Assembly: GCA_002716585.1 (NCBI GenBank)
Contig: PBBL01000010.1
Location: forward strand, 1 to 64,000
Direction: 5' to 3'
Length of the DNA: 64,000 nt
Source: Myxococcales bacterium
GTDB lineage: Bacteria; Myxococcota_A; Bradymonadia; Bradymonadales; GCA-2716585
Part shown: positions 7,439 through 16,052 of the stretch, one piece after another
Layout: every line of letters starts with the position of its first letter
How positions within the stretch are numbered: the first letter of the stretch is position 1
Translations under genes and position numbers: made by a program
Notes under the pieces: generated by a model
Told to the model about the DNA's origin: nothing
The model's database searches: none
Seen by the model: only the letters and a program-made list of their open reading frames with translations

Positions 7439-9298
7439 TTACACCGTCTTACAAATCCGTTGGTTGATCCAATCGTAGGCGGCGCAGCCAAGCCAGGCGC
7501 GCTCGTGGTAGGACGCCCCGAGGTGCCCGGCGATAAGCACGGTGCGCGAGCCCGCGAACAGGATCGGCCCCGGCGCGACGGGCATGAGCGTGGACTCCTC
7601 CAGATCATCCCACGGGATGCAGACGCCGCGCACCCACACCCCGTCGCGGTCCAGGGTGAACCCCGGCGCGCGGAAGTGCGACCACGTGATCAGGTCGTGG
7701 ATCGCCGAGGCGATCAGGTACCCGGCGAGCAGCCCGGCGGGGATGAAGCCGACGGTCATCAGCCCGACCGCGACCGCGAGCAGCGCCCCCTTCCAGAGCG
7801 GGGGCGTGGCGCAGTGCTCGGGCTGACGGATCAGCGGGCCCCAGACGTCGAAGCGATCGTCGGTGGCGTGGATCGCGAGGCGCGGTCGCTCGCCGGAGCG
7901 CTCCATCTGCTCGGCGAGCGGGGCCGGGTCGTAGCGGGTGATGTCCTCACGGAGGCGCTCGGCGAGCGGGTGACCCACGCGCGTCCGGCCCACGCGGCCG
8001 GTCGCGAGGATCAGGTTGGCGCCGGTCTTCACGGCCAGCTCACGCGCGGTGATCCAGTTGAAGGCCGCGTACCCCGGATCGAGATCGCCGTGTCGGACGA
8101 TGTCCACGCTGGCGTTGCTGTAGACCTCGTGGGGCTTGCGCGGCTCGCCCTCGCGGTAGACCGCGAGGTGCCAGGCGGTGGGCAGGATCGTCTGACGCTG
8201 CCCGACGCGCTTGGGCGGGCCGTACTCGACGCTGGCGATCTCATCAAAGCGACACACCTTCCCGTCGGGGCGGTGTATCTGCTCGGTGTTGAAGTCGATG
8301 ACGCAGGAGGGCGCGGGGACCAGGCGGCTGGGGAGCGCGTCGGACAGGGTGTGCTGCCCGATCATGGTCTCGGGCATCCACCCGTTCTTGTTGCGGGTGC
8401 GCTGGAGCGTTTCCTTGAGGCTGTTCCACAGCGGTATGAACAGCGCCATCAGGACGCCGCCGACGGTGAGCATGCTGGAGGCCGCGCTGTCCAGGCTGGC
8501 GACGATCAGGGCGGCGCTGACCAGCGTCGCCGCGATCGGGGCCGGTCGAAACAGCCAGCCGAGCGCCATGGAGCCGCGCGGGGCGTGGTGATCGATCGGC
8601 TGGGCGGTCGCGGTGTCGAGGGCGTGGAAGCGCCTGGCGAGCAGGCGGCGGTGGGGCCAGTAGAGCATGTAACGCACCGGGGCGGCGACGTTGGTGATGC
8701 TCGTGATGGGCACCTCGCGCTCAAGGTGCCCGCCTTTGGCTTCGAGGTGCCGCTGGACGGTGTCGACGAAGGTCTTGAAGGTCTCGACGCGCTGGGAGGT
8801 CGTGTGCCCGGTGTCGGTGATGAGGGACACCGAGAGGGCGAGGTCGCGCCAGCGCGTGGTGAGGTGGAGCGTCTGGTGGGCGTCGGGCTCGTAGGCGCGG
8901 GTCGGCGTGGTCACGAAGGCGTGGACGACGTCCTCCCAACGGATGGTGGTGCGCCCGGTCAGCCCCCAGCAGACGATCTTCTCATCGTCGGTCCAGACGG
9001 CGCGGGGGGTCTGGCTGATCCACCACACGAGGACGGTGAGCGAGGCGAGCAGCGCGCCTGCGAGGGCGCCGGCGCCGCCGATGCTCCACGACGAGCCCAT
9101 GAGGTGATCTCCGACGCCGACGAACAACGCCTGCAGGAGGAGGCCGAGCAGCGAGCCGATCGCCGCCCCCAGGGTCGCTGTGACGCCGAGCACGAGTGGG
9201 CCGAGCACGAGCGAGTTGAACCAGAAGCCCAGGCGCGTCGGGTTGCCCCAACAGGTTCGAGAGGAGCGCGTCGGCTCCTGGGCAGATGACATTGGCAT
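7439..9298 (-). CDS. Multi-TM membrane protein with repeated PH-like segments
   Basis: The protein of about 619 residues has three clusters of hydrophobic helices: residues 30-85, about 270-315 and about 525-565. Between them lie soluble beta-rich stretches, each with a TrpAsp/Glu-Asp pattern typical of bacterial PH-like domains (TTIRWEDVVHAF; VCRFDEIASVEYG; CIPWDDLEESTLM). The family is not recognised, and the PH-like reading is tentative. The start is uncertain: ATG at 9298, ATG at 9292 and TTG at 9304 are all in frame without a clear ribosome site. It stands alone, 145 bases from the zinc-ribbon genes. Confidence 0.55.
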   Translation of the reverse strand: MPMSSAQEPTRSSRTCWGNPTRLGFWFNSLVLGPLVLGVTATLGAAIGSLLGLLLQALFVGVGDHLMGSSWSIGGAGALAGALLASLTVLVWWISQTPRAVWTDDEKIVCWGLTGRTTIRWEDVVHAFVTTPTRAYEPDAHQTLHLTTRWRDLALSVSLITDTGHTTSQRVETFKTFVDTVQRHLEAKGGHLEREVPITSITNVAAPVRYMLYWPHRRLLARRFHALDTATAQPIDHHAPRGSMALGWLFRPAPIAATLVSAALIVASLDSAASSMLTVGGVLMALFIPLWNSLKETLQRTRNKNGWMPETMIGQHTLSDALPSRLVPAPSCVIDFNTEQIHRPDGKVCRFDEIASVEYGPPKRVGQRQTILPTAWHLAVYREGEPRKPHEVYSNASVDIVRHGDLDPGYAAFNWITARELAVKTGANLILATGRVGRTRVGHPLAERLREDITRYDPAPLAEQMERSGERPRLAIHATDDRFDVWGPLIRQPEHCATPPLWKGALLAVAVGLMTVGFIPAGLLAGYLIASAIHDLITWSHFRAPGFTLDRDGVWVRGVCIPWDDLEESTLMPVAPGPILFAGSRTVLIAGHLGASYHERAWLGCAAYDWINQRICKTV

Positions 9299-9492
9299 GA
9301 CCAACCCCGAAGTTGCCTGAGGGTGGGTCAGGGGGGAGCCCCGCCCACGCGTACATTGTCCATGGCGCCATGAGTCGCTGGAACCCCGGGCGCCCCTGAG
9401 GGCACACGCACATCAGGGGTAAGACAGAACGGGTCAGCCCTGCGTGATGTTCCACCTACGATATTAGGACACAACGCCCGAATCGGAAAGTA

Positions 9493-9864
9493 TCAGCGGG
9501 CTTCGGGGGGGGCCTCGATGGCCACCGTGTACACCCGCTCAGGGCACCCGCGCTCCTTGAGGAGGGGGATCAGGCGGGCGCGGCGCCCTTCGGGCGAGGT
9601 CGCCAGGTGGGACTCCAGCATCCGCTGGCCCGGATCGAGGCTGCAGAGCACGTTGAGGTGCGGTCCCCACTCGTCGGGGTCGAGGCGTGAGATCGCGCGG
9701 AGGTGGTGGGCGCGCTCCAGGTAGGGGCTGATGAAGAGGAACGTCACCACCCCGGCGAACAGCAGGATCTGCAACGCGCGCCGCAGCGCCTGGCTCCAGG
9801 GGGAGCGAGGCCCTCCCTGTCGAGGGGCGCGGCGGGTTGTGCGTCGGCGGACGATTCGGCTCAT
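9493..9864 (-). CDS. Small single-TM hypothetical protein
   Basis: A basic N-terminus (MSRIVRRRTTRRAPRQ) is followed by one transmembrane helix (LQILLFAGVVTFLFISPYLE) and about 70 soluble residues with two cysteines (VLCSLDPGQ; ERGCPERV). The basic side should stay in the cytoplasm. A GTG at 9927 would add 21 Arg-rich residues and lies only 16 bases after the DUF547 gene, so the two are probably co-transcribed. The family is not recognised. Confidence 0.45.
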   Translation of the reverse strand: MSRIVRRRTTRRAPRQGGPRSPWSQALRRALQILLFAGVVTFLFISPYLERAHHLRAISRLDPDEWGPHLNVLCSLDPGQRMLESHLATSPEGRRARLIPLLKERGCPERVYTVAIEAPPEAR

Positions 9865-9942
9865 GAGGATCTGCGTGGCTTGGGCGCGAGGGCGCCGGGT
9901 GAAGGCTCGCCGTGATGGGCTTACCACCTCGACCCCCGCTGT

Positions 9943-10866
9943 TCAAGGTGAGCAGGCGGGGTTGGCGGGGTCGTAGGCGTTGAGCGACCAGTCGTAGGGC
10001 AGCGCGCGCGACGTGTCGACCCCGTTCAGCCCATCGGTGCGGTAGGCGCCGATGAAGTCGGGGATGGGCGCCTCGGCGAGGAAGTCGCCCTCGAACCAGG
10101 TGAAGAGCATGCTGATCCCCTCGGGGCCTGCGCCGCGGCCCGGATCGTCGAGGAAGCGCGTGGTCTGCTCGGAGAGCTGGGTCTCCAGGTCGGCGCCGCG
10201 GTAGGCGGCGGCGCGCAGCGGGGGGCAGGAGGCGCTGGCGCAGTTGACGGCGAAGTGCAGGCGCGGGTCGAGCGTCGCGATGCGGGCCGCCTCGTCGCTG
10301 ACCTGCGCCTTGAGCCCGTCGTCGAGCTGCTGCACGGTCGGGTGATCGGGATCCATCCGGAGCACCCCGTGCTCCATCTGATCGAGCGCCAGCACCATCC
10401 CCCCGACGTTGTAGCGCGCCTGCTTGAAGAAGCTGAAGTCGTCGCGATCCACCCGAAACGCAGGATCCAGCGCCCGCTCGCTGAGCACGCCCGTGACGGT
10501 CATGGCGTTGTAGGCGTTGACCCACAGCGCGAAGCGCTCGTCTCGGGTCATGTCGCTCGTCAGATCCACGCGCCCGAGCTGCTCCACGTACAGCTGCAAC
10601 AGCGCCTGCCCCTCGGAGGAGGCGGCGAGTGCGTCGTAGTCGAAGCAGTCCCCGATGACGTAGCGGCCGACGACGGCGTCCCAGGCGCCGTGCCCGAGGG
10701 CGTCGAGGCGCGAGGCGTCGCCGTTGGAGGAGTCGGGGGTGGTGGTGTTGGAGTAGGACTCCAGGTCGTCGCGGGCCTGCTCGTCGAAGGTGATGTCGGG
10801 CCCACAGGCGATGAGCGTGATGAGGAGGGGCAGCGCGAGGGGTGTGGTGAAGGAAGGGTGATGCAT
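9943..10866 (-). CDS. DUF547 lipoprotein
   Basis: The 307-residue product starts with MHHPSFTTPLALPLLITLIA and a lipobox Cys followed by GPD, so it is exported and lipidated. The body matches DUF547: ALWVNAYNAMTV, LHFAVNCASASCPPLRAAAY and the closing LPYDWSLNAYD. The conserved Asn-Ala-Tyr-Asn, His/Asn/Cys and Ser-Cys-Pro-Pro-Leu-Arg residues have suggested a cysteine-protease-like fold for this family, but no activity is assigned here. An in-frame ATG 99 bases upstream is less likely because it would bury the signal peptide. The gene diverges from the protease at 10984. Confidence 0.8.
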   Translation of the reverse strand: MHHPSFTTPLALPLLITLIACGPDITFDEQARDDLESYSNTTTPDSSNGDASRLDALGHGAWDAVVGRYVIGDCFDYDALAASSEGQALLQLYVEQLGRVDLTSDMTRDERFALWVNAYNAMTVTGVLSERALDPAFRVDRDDFSFFKQARYNVGGMVLALDQMEHGVLRMDPDHPTVQQLDDGLKAQVSDEAARIATLDPRLHFAVNCASASCPPLRAAAYRGADLETQLSEQTTRFLDDPGRGAGPEGISMLFTWFEGDFLAEAPIPDFIGAYRTDGLNGVDTSRALPYDWSLNAYDPANPACSP

Positions 10867-10983
10867 GGCGCTCTCAGTGAACCTGTGCGTGGTGCGGCGC
10901 GCTGGTGTATGCTCTCCGACAACAGCGCCCGGTCGACAGTGCCCGGACGTGCTCAACCGTAACACGTCCAGGACGGACTTCGG

Positions 10984-12444
10984 ATGTTTGCATCACCCAA
11001 GCTCGCAGGAACGGGCCACCTCGTGTGGTTTGCCGTCGTGGTGGCCGGACTCGTGGTGAGTTCCCCGGCGCGCGCCCAGACGTCGCCGGAGGCGGCCGGG
11101 GGCGGGCTCTCGGAGCGGCTGCTGGAGGAGGCGGACGCGATCAGCCAGCGGCTCGGGTCGGTTCGGGGGTTGAAGCCGTTGGGGCCGATCACCAAGGGGG
11201 TGAAGGATCGGACGCAGCTGCGCGAGAGCCTGATCGCGAAGATCGCCGTCGAGTACCCGAAGGAGGAGATCCTGGCTGAGCAGGCGATGATGGTCCGCCT
11301 GGGCTTGATGCGGCCCGATCAGGATCTGGAGTCGATCGTGCTCGATGTCCTGACGGAGGAGATCGCGGGTTACTACGACACCGACGTCGGGGAGCTGTAC
11401 CTCATCGACGACCCGGACATGGCGGCGCAGCGCATGACCATGGCCCACGAGCTGTTCCACGCCATCCAGGACCAACATTACCACCTGAACTCGGTCCAGG
11501 GGCCCAAGACGGGGCTCGCGGGGACGAAGCTCAACCCCGATCGGGTGACGGCGCGGGCGTCCTTGATCGAGGGCGACGCGGTGGTGGTGATGCTGGACTT
11601 CACCCTCGCGGAGCAGGGGGTGCTGCCCCCTGGCCAGAGCGTGCTTGACCAGCCCGCGATGGCCGACATGGTCCTGACGCAGCTCGACTTGCTCGCGACG
11701 TCGAGCGGCGCGCTGTTTGAAGGGCAGGAGAGCGCGCTGGAGCGGGCGCCGCGGTTCATCCAGATGGAGCTTCAGTTCCCCTACATCGCCGGGCTGTCCT
11801 TCGTGCGAGCGGTGCGTGAGGCGAACGGGAGCTGGGCGGACGTGAACGCCGTCTACCTCGATCCGCCCAACTCGACCGAGCAGATCCTGCACCCGGAGCG
11901 CTACCTTGACCGCGACGAGCCCGTGCTGATCGATCTGGACGAGGCGCCAATCCAGGCCGCGCTCCCCGGCGACGGCTGGGAGATGTTCTACGCCTCGGTG
12001 GTCGGGGAGTACCGGACGCGCCTGTGGCTGGAGGAGCACCTGGAGGAGGGGTCGCCGATCCCGATCCCGGCCGCCGCGGGGTGGGACGGCGATCGGCTCA
12101 AGGGGTTCATGCGCGACGGCCACGTGGTGGCGGTGCAGGTGTCGGTCTGGGACTCGGCCGCCGAGGCGAAGCAGTACGCCGAGGCGTTGGTCCAGATGTC
12201 CAGGAAGCGGCGCCCGGGCAGCGCCCCCTTCGAGCGGAGCGGGGCGCACGGTGAGCTGGTCGGCCTCGGGATGATCCCCGGTGAGGAGCTGACGCTGGTG
12301 GAGCGCTGGGGGGCGTGGGTGCTCTACATCGACGGCGTCCCGGTGCCGAGCGACTTCGACCTGGGCGCGCTGCGAAGCGCGGTCTGGCAGGGACGCCGCG
12401 CGGGACCCTATCCCAAAACGAAGACCGGGAGCCCCTCGCCGTGA
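10984..12444 (+). CDS. Secreted HExxH metalloprotease-like protein
   Basis: The 486-residue protein opens with a Sec signal (VWFAVVVAGLVVSSPARAQ). HELFHAIQDQ carries the zinc-binding His155-Glu156-x-x-His159, and Glu195 in SLIEGDAV is a plausible third ligand, as in gluzincins. Upstream, EIAGYYDTDVGELYLIDD is the usual approach strand in this kind of bacterial predicted protease. Substrates are unknown. The C-terminal 150 residues contain no second known domain (VVAVQVSVWDSAAEAKQYAE). It is followed after 73 bases by the epimerase gene on the same strand. Confidence 0.7.
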   Translation: MFASPKLAGTGHLVWFAVVVAGLVVSSPARAQTSPEAAGGGLSERLLEEADAISQRLGSVRGLKPLGPITKGVKDRTQLRESLIAKIAVEYPKEEILAEQAMMVRLGLMRPDQDLESIVLDVLTEEIAGYYDTDVGELYLIDDPDMAAQRMTMAHELFHAIQDQHYHLNSVQGPKTGLAGTKLNPDRVTARASLIEGDAVVVMLDFTLAEQGVLPPGQSVLDQPAMADMVLTQLDLLATSSGALFEGQESALERAPRFIQMELQFPYIAGLSFVRAVREANGSWADVNAVYLDPPNSTEQILHPERYLDRDEPVLIDLDEAPIQAALPGDGWEMFYASVVGEYRTRLWLEEHLEEGSPIPIPAAAGWDGDRLKGFMRDGHVVAVQVSVWDSAAEAKQYAEALVQMSRKRRPGSAPFERSGAHGELVGLGMIPGEELTLVERWGAWVLYIDGVPVPSDFDLGALRSAVWQGRRAGPYPKTKTGSPSP

Positions 12445-12517
12445 GCGAAGTCTGGCGGCGCGGCGCGGGCGAGTGTAGAACAGCGGGCTCGAATGATGGT
12501 GGAGCGGAGGGAGCGTG

Positions 12518-14062
12518 ATGGTGGAAGCAGAGGACGGTGAGCAGAGCGCGGTGACGGTCGCGGTGACGGGCGCGGCGGGGTCGGTGGGCGCGCTGGTTGT
12601 CCAGCTCGCGCTCGACGCGGGCCACGACGTGATCGCGGTGGACCGGTCAGGGGCGGCGTTCCCGAAGGCGGCGCGCCCGTACACCGTCCGAGAGGGCGAT
12701 CTGACCGAGCGCCGGTTCTGCCGCAAGGCGGTGCGCGACGCCACGGTCGTCATCCACGCGGCAGCTCACAACAACCCCAGCCGCCCCTACGAGGAGCTGG
12801 AGCCGACCAACGTCGAGGCGACCCGCTGGCTCTATGAGGCGGCGGAGGATTACGAGGCGACCCGCTTCGTGCACATCTCGACGGCGTCGCTCTACCGGCA
12901 GCAGCGCGGGGTGCTGGACGAGGAGTCGGAGCTGGACGCCCGCTCCAGCTACGACGAGACGAAGGAGGAGGCGGAGCGGTTTCTGCGCAGCCGCCGTTCG
13001 GGGGCGCTGGAGTGGGTCATCCTGCGCCCGAGCCTGATCTATGGGCCTCGGGCGAGGGCGTTCGGGGCGACGATCCTGACGATCCCGCCGATCCTGAGGA
13101 TGTTCGTGCGCTACCTGCCGAGCTTCACGGGGGGGCCGCGGATCAACTGGGTGCATGCGGAGGACGTGGCGCGGGCGGCGCTCCTGGTCGCGACGAGCCC
13201 GGAGGCGGCGAACACGATCTACAACGTCGCGGACGACGTGCCGCTCTCCTACGGGGAGATCATGAGCGCCGCGATCCAGGCCTACGGGCTGGAGATCGGG
13301 CCGACGATCCAGTTCCCGCAGCGGATCCTGACCAGCGTGTCGCGGGTGTTCGACGCCGACATCGTCTTTCGGGTGGCCAACAACCTGGTGTCGCCGGTGT
13401 GGCAGCGGATTCGCCAGCACCACGGGCTGACCGACGATCTGCGCCCGGGGCTGGATCGGTCGCTGCTCGATTACATGACGGGCGATCGGGTGCTGAGCAA
13501 CGCGCGGCTCAAGGAGCTGGGGTGGAGGCCGAAGTGGCCCGATCTGCGCAACGGGGTCGCCGAGGCGGTGAAGTGGTACCAGCAGGCGAAGTGGCTGCCG
13601 GACTTCCACGCGATCGCCGACGAGGATCAGCCCCCGGAGACGCGCTTCGGGCTGGTCTACCACGAGCTGCTCAAGGGGACCGCGGACTCCGGGGCGGTCG
13701 TCGTGCTGGATCTGGACGTCACCTTCCCAAACCTCAAGAACCTGCTGATGGACGGGACGGCGATGTTGGAGGGGCTCGTCTCGGTGACGGGCCTCGCGGA
13801 GCGGCGCCCGCTCAAGGGGACGGTCGAGATCAACCCGGCGTCGGGGACGCTGATCTACCAGTTCGGCTTCGACGGCGACGACGGGAGCGGGTATCGGTTC
13901 CTGGGTGAGAAGCACCTGAGCATGTTCAGCCCGCTGACCGACTTCGCCAACCTGGAGGGTCGGATCATCAACTCACGCGGTGAGCAGGTGGTCCTGGTGA
14001 AGGCGTCGTTGAACCTCAAGGATGGGCTGGCGCAGACGTTGATGAGCTTGCGGTTGGGGTGA
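12518..14062 (+). CDS. NAD-dependent epimerase/dehydratase with extra C-terminal domain
   Basis: Residues 1-360 are an extended SDR. The dinucleotide motif is TGAAGSVG (Gly18, Gly21, Gly24), the catalytic pair is Tyr145 and Lys149 in SSYDETKEEAE, and VHISTASLY provides the Ser. It resembles 3-beta-hydroxysteroid dehydrogenase/isomerase-like members, but the substrate is unknown. Residues from about 380 to 514 add an extra domain (LDVTFPNLKNLLMDG...PLKGTVEINPASGTLIYQF) of the beta-rich kind seen attached to some lipid or sterol oxidoreductases; its role is not known. The ATG at 12518 sits 8 bases after GGAGG; a GTG one codon earlier is possible. Confidence 0.75.
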   Translation: MVEAEDGEQSAVTVAVTGAAGSVGALVVQLALDAGHDVIAVDRSGAAFPKAARPYTVREGDLTERRFCRKAVRDATVVIHAAAHNNPSRPYEELEPTNVEATRWLYEAAEDYEATRFVHISTASLYRQQRGVLDEESELDARSSYDETKEEAERFLRSRRSGALEWVILRPSLIYGPRARAFGATILTIPPILRMFVRYLPSFTGGPRINWVHAEDVARAALLVATSPEAANTIYNVADDVPLSYGEIMSAAIQAYGLEIGPTIQFPQRILTSVSRVFDADIVFRVANNLVSPVWQRIRQHHGLTDDLRPGLDRSLLDYMTGDRVLSNARLKELGWRPKWPDLRNGVAEAVKWYQQAKWLPDFHAIADEDQPPETRFGLVYHELLKGTADSGAVVVLDLDVTFPNLKNLLMDGTAMLEGLVSVTGLAERRPLKGTVEINPASGTLIYQFGFDGDDGSGYRFLGEKHLSMFSPLTDFANLEGRIINSRGEQVVLVKASLNLKDGLAQTLMSLRLG

Positions 14063-14113
14063 CGCGGGTCCTGGCGGTGAGGGGAGGTGCGAAGGCGACC
14101 CCAAGAACGCCAG

Positions 14114-14150
14114 AACCCCCGACAGTGACAGACGGCCACTGCCGGGGTTT
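14114..14150 (+). terminator. Hairpin terminator after the epimerase gene
   Basis: AACCCCCGACAGTG pairs with CACTGCCGGGGTTT (two mismatches) around an 8-base loop, starting about 50 bases after the stop codon at 14062. The 3' arm ends in TTT but the T-run is short. Confidence 0.5.
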
Positions 14151-14342
14151 CGGGTCATAAGGAGGAGAGATGGACAGTCGTCCCACGCCACGTGGGCGTG
14201 GTCCGTACCCGACTCAAGCCAGGCTCGGCGAGCCGAACCTCAAAAGGCGTGTGTCTGGGCTCAAGTAGCCTGAACACCACTTGATGAAACAGCTGCACCA
14301 ACGAGTCGATGCAGTTGATAGACGTCGCTCACGCTCGTAAAG

Positions 14343-14453
14343 CGCAAGCCCTGTTGCCGAAAGACGGGGGGAAAGCTTGGGGAGCTTCAACTCTTTAAGA
14401 GTGGGCCCCGTCTTGCTGGCACCCTGACTTAGTGCACTCCGCGTGCCAACTTG
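14343..14453 (+). promoter_or_regulatory. Structured leader-like element, copy 2
   Basis: Bases 14343-14385 match 2671-2715 with a few indels and substitutions, keeping CCCTGTTG, a CCG/CGG hairpin and an identical GGAAAGCTTGGGGAGC-type end. In this copy AAGCT/AGCTT can close a TGGGG loop fully. Downstream, GGCAC and GTGCC can pair. No full-length gene follows within 140 bases, unlike copy 1. Confidence 0.35.
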
Positions 14454-14599
14454 AATGGAAAATGCTGAATGCCGATGAGCACGGGGTTCGTATCCTCAGG
14501 TGGAGTCACGACGGCGAACAGGGGCGGTCAGGACGGGGTTGAACTATGACAACCATGTCATGATGTGGATGAACGGTTGTCAAAATCCCATGAGGTCGG

Positions 14600-14710
14600 T
14601 CACGACAGCTCTGTGGTCAGCGCGAGCAGCGCAGCGACAAGGAAGGACAGGCTGGTGAGGAGCATCAGCAGCGCGGCGGGGTTGGTCAGGTGCGTGCGGA
14701 GCGTCTTCAT
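14600..14710 (-). CDS. 36-residue single-TM peptide
   Basis: The peptide starts MKTLRTHLTNPAALL and continues as one hydrophobic helix (LLMLLTSLSFLVAALLAL) ending TTELS and TGA. A strong ribosome site GGGGAG lies 6 bases before the ATG at 14710. The basic N-terminus and the short polar tail predict an inner-membrane peptide. It lies 289 bases downstream of the SDR gene on the same strand. No homologue is recognised, so the call rests on the ribosome site and the clean membrane helix. A small toxin-like or regulatory membrane peptide is possible but not shown. Confidence 0.5.
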   Translation of the reverse strand: MKTLRTHLTNPAALLMLLTSLSFLVAALLALTTELS

Positions 14711-14999
14711 CTCGATCTCCCCGGGGGCAGGTTGGTGCGAGGAACCACGAGGGCGACAAGAGCAAGCCCCGTGCCGGAGGTGTCTTGTTGTTTGGTTTCA
14801 TGGGTTTGGGGCGCTTTGGGGGCGGCGCGCGGCGCCTGGTCGCGCTGCGATGTGTAGATCGCGTCTGCGAACGAGAGAGAGGCCGATGGGGTGGCGTTGG
14901 TGGTGGTCGGTGAGGAGGGCGAGGCCGCTCTGACAGCCGTGTCAGGTGGCGAGGGCGCCGTGTGCGCCCGCGACTTCGGGTTGGAGGCGCGTGGTGGGG

Positions 15000-15950
15000 C
15001 TACGCGGGGGGCTTGAGGGCGTCGAAGCGGACCTGCGTCATCTCCTCGGAGAGGGCCCAGAGGCGCTGGGCGGTCGCCCGATCGTGCGATCGCGCCGTGG
15101 AGGCGACGTGCACGGGGTGCCCCCGCATCTCCATCGGCCCGCTCGGGCCGATGTAGTCGCCGCCGCGCACATGGGGCGCGGTGGCGGCGTAGAGGGTCGG
15201 CAGGGCGCCCATCGCGGCGCTCTGGGCGAGGAGGCTGTTGCCCAGGTTCATGATCCGCTCGGTCAGCGAGGAGCCCGACATCTGAGGGCCGACCATTTGA
15301 AGGTTGGTCCCGGAGTAGCCCGGGTGGCAGGCGACGCTGATCGCGGAGGCGCCTGCGCGCTTGAGGCGGCGCTGCAGCTCGTAGGCGAACAGGAGGTTGG
15401 CGAGCTTGCTCTGCCCATAGGCGCGCCACTTGTCGTAGCCCTGCTCCCCGTGCAGGTCGGAGAACCGGATGGCGCCGACGCGGTGGGCCTGGCTGCTGAC
15501 CGTCACCACGCGGGCCGCCTCCGCGTTCAGCAGCGGAGCGAGCAGCAGCCCGGTCAGCGCGAAGTGGCCCAGGTGGTTGGTGCCGAGCTGCATCTCAAAC
15601 CCGTCGGCCGTCTTGCGGTAGGGCAGGGCCATGACCCCGGCGTTGTTGATCAGCAGGTCGAGGCGCTCGTGGGTCTCTCGGACGTGGGCGGCGAACGCGC
15701 GGATCGACGCCAGGTCGGCCAGATCCAGCGACCCGAGTTCAAGCTGGGCGTCGGGGAGTTCGCGCTGGAGCCGCTGCAAGGCGTCGCGGCCCTTGGCCTG
15801 GTTGCGGCAGGCGAGCACGACGTGGGCGCCCTCGCGGGCGAGCGCGCGGGCCGCCTCCAGGCCGATGCCGCTGTTGGCGCCCGTGATGACGACCACGCGG
15901 CCACGCTGCTCGGGGATCTGCTCAGCGGTCCATCGGGTGTTGCTGCTCAC
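15000..15950 (-). CDS. Short-chain dehydrogenase (retinol dehydrogenase-like)
   Basis: This 316-residue classical SDR has the nucleotide motif TGANSGIG (23-30), NNAG at 102-105, Ser152/153 and the catalytic Tyr178-x-x-x-Lys182 in YGQSKLANLL. The overall pattern (VVLACRNQAKG; LLINNAGVMALP; NHLGHFALTGLLL) is that of the retinol dehydrogenase / protochlorophyllide reductase-like branch, which usually takes NADP(H). The natural substrate cannot be read from the sequence. Translation begins at GTG 15950 with AGGAG 6 bases before. It diverges from the methyltransferase at 16053. Confidence 0.88.
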   Translation of the reverse strand: MSSNTRWTAEQIPEQRGRVVVITGANSGIGLEAARALAREGAHVVLACRNQAKGRDALQRLQRELPDAQLELGSLDLADLASIRAFAAHVRETHERLDLLINNAGVMALPYRKTADGFEMQLGTNHLGHFALTGLLLAPLLNAEAARVVTVSSQAHRVGAIRFSDLHGEQGYDKWRAYGQSKLANLLFAYELQRRLKRAGASAISVACHPGYSGTNLQMVGPQMSGSSLTERIMNLGNSLLAQSAAMGALPTLYAATAPHVRGGDYIGPSGPMEMRGHPVHVASTARSHDRATAQRLWALSEEMTQVRFDALKPPA

Positions 15951-16052
15951 GGCTGCTCCTTGCTATGGGTTCCTGAGCGTCTGGGAGGTCCGGGTCCAGG
16001 CGTCGTATCGCGCAGACATACTACACAATGGACCGATGACATAGGAGGGTTC

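Larger units (their letters stand above)
14063..14599. other. 537-base gap with terminator and leader-like element
   Basis: No credible gene is visible. It contains the terminator-like hairpin at 14114, the second copy of the structured element at 14343, and an 11-base palindrome-like hairpin ACTCTT/AAGAGT near 14390. An eight-codon reading frame (MENAECR) starts at ATG 14454, at the same distance from the element (about 69 bases) as the Fic-like start is from copy 1. This could be a decayed leader whose gene has been lost. Confidence 0.4.

Noticed and set aside
5131-9289. Long plus-strand frames across the zinc-ribbon and membrane protein genes
   Set aside because: They mirror real minus-strand genes that have clear domains, and their own translations are repetitive and motif-free.
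14707-15000. Reading frame continuing from the SDR region and ending with TGA overlapping the 36-aa peptide start
   Set aside because: It has no start codon after the SDR stop, no ribosome site, and a low-complexity Ala/Pro/Thr translation.
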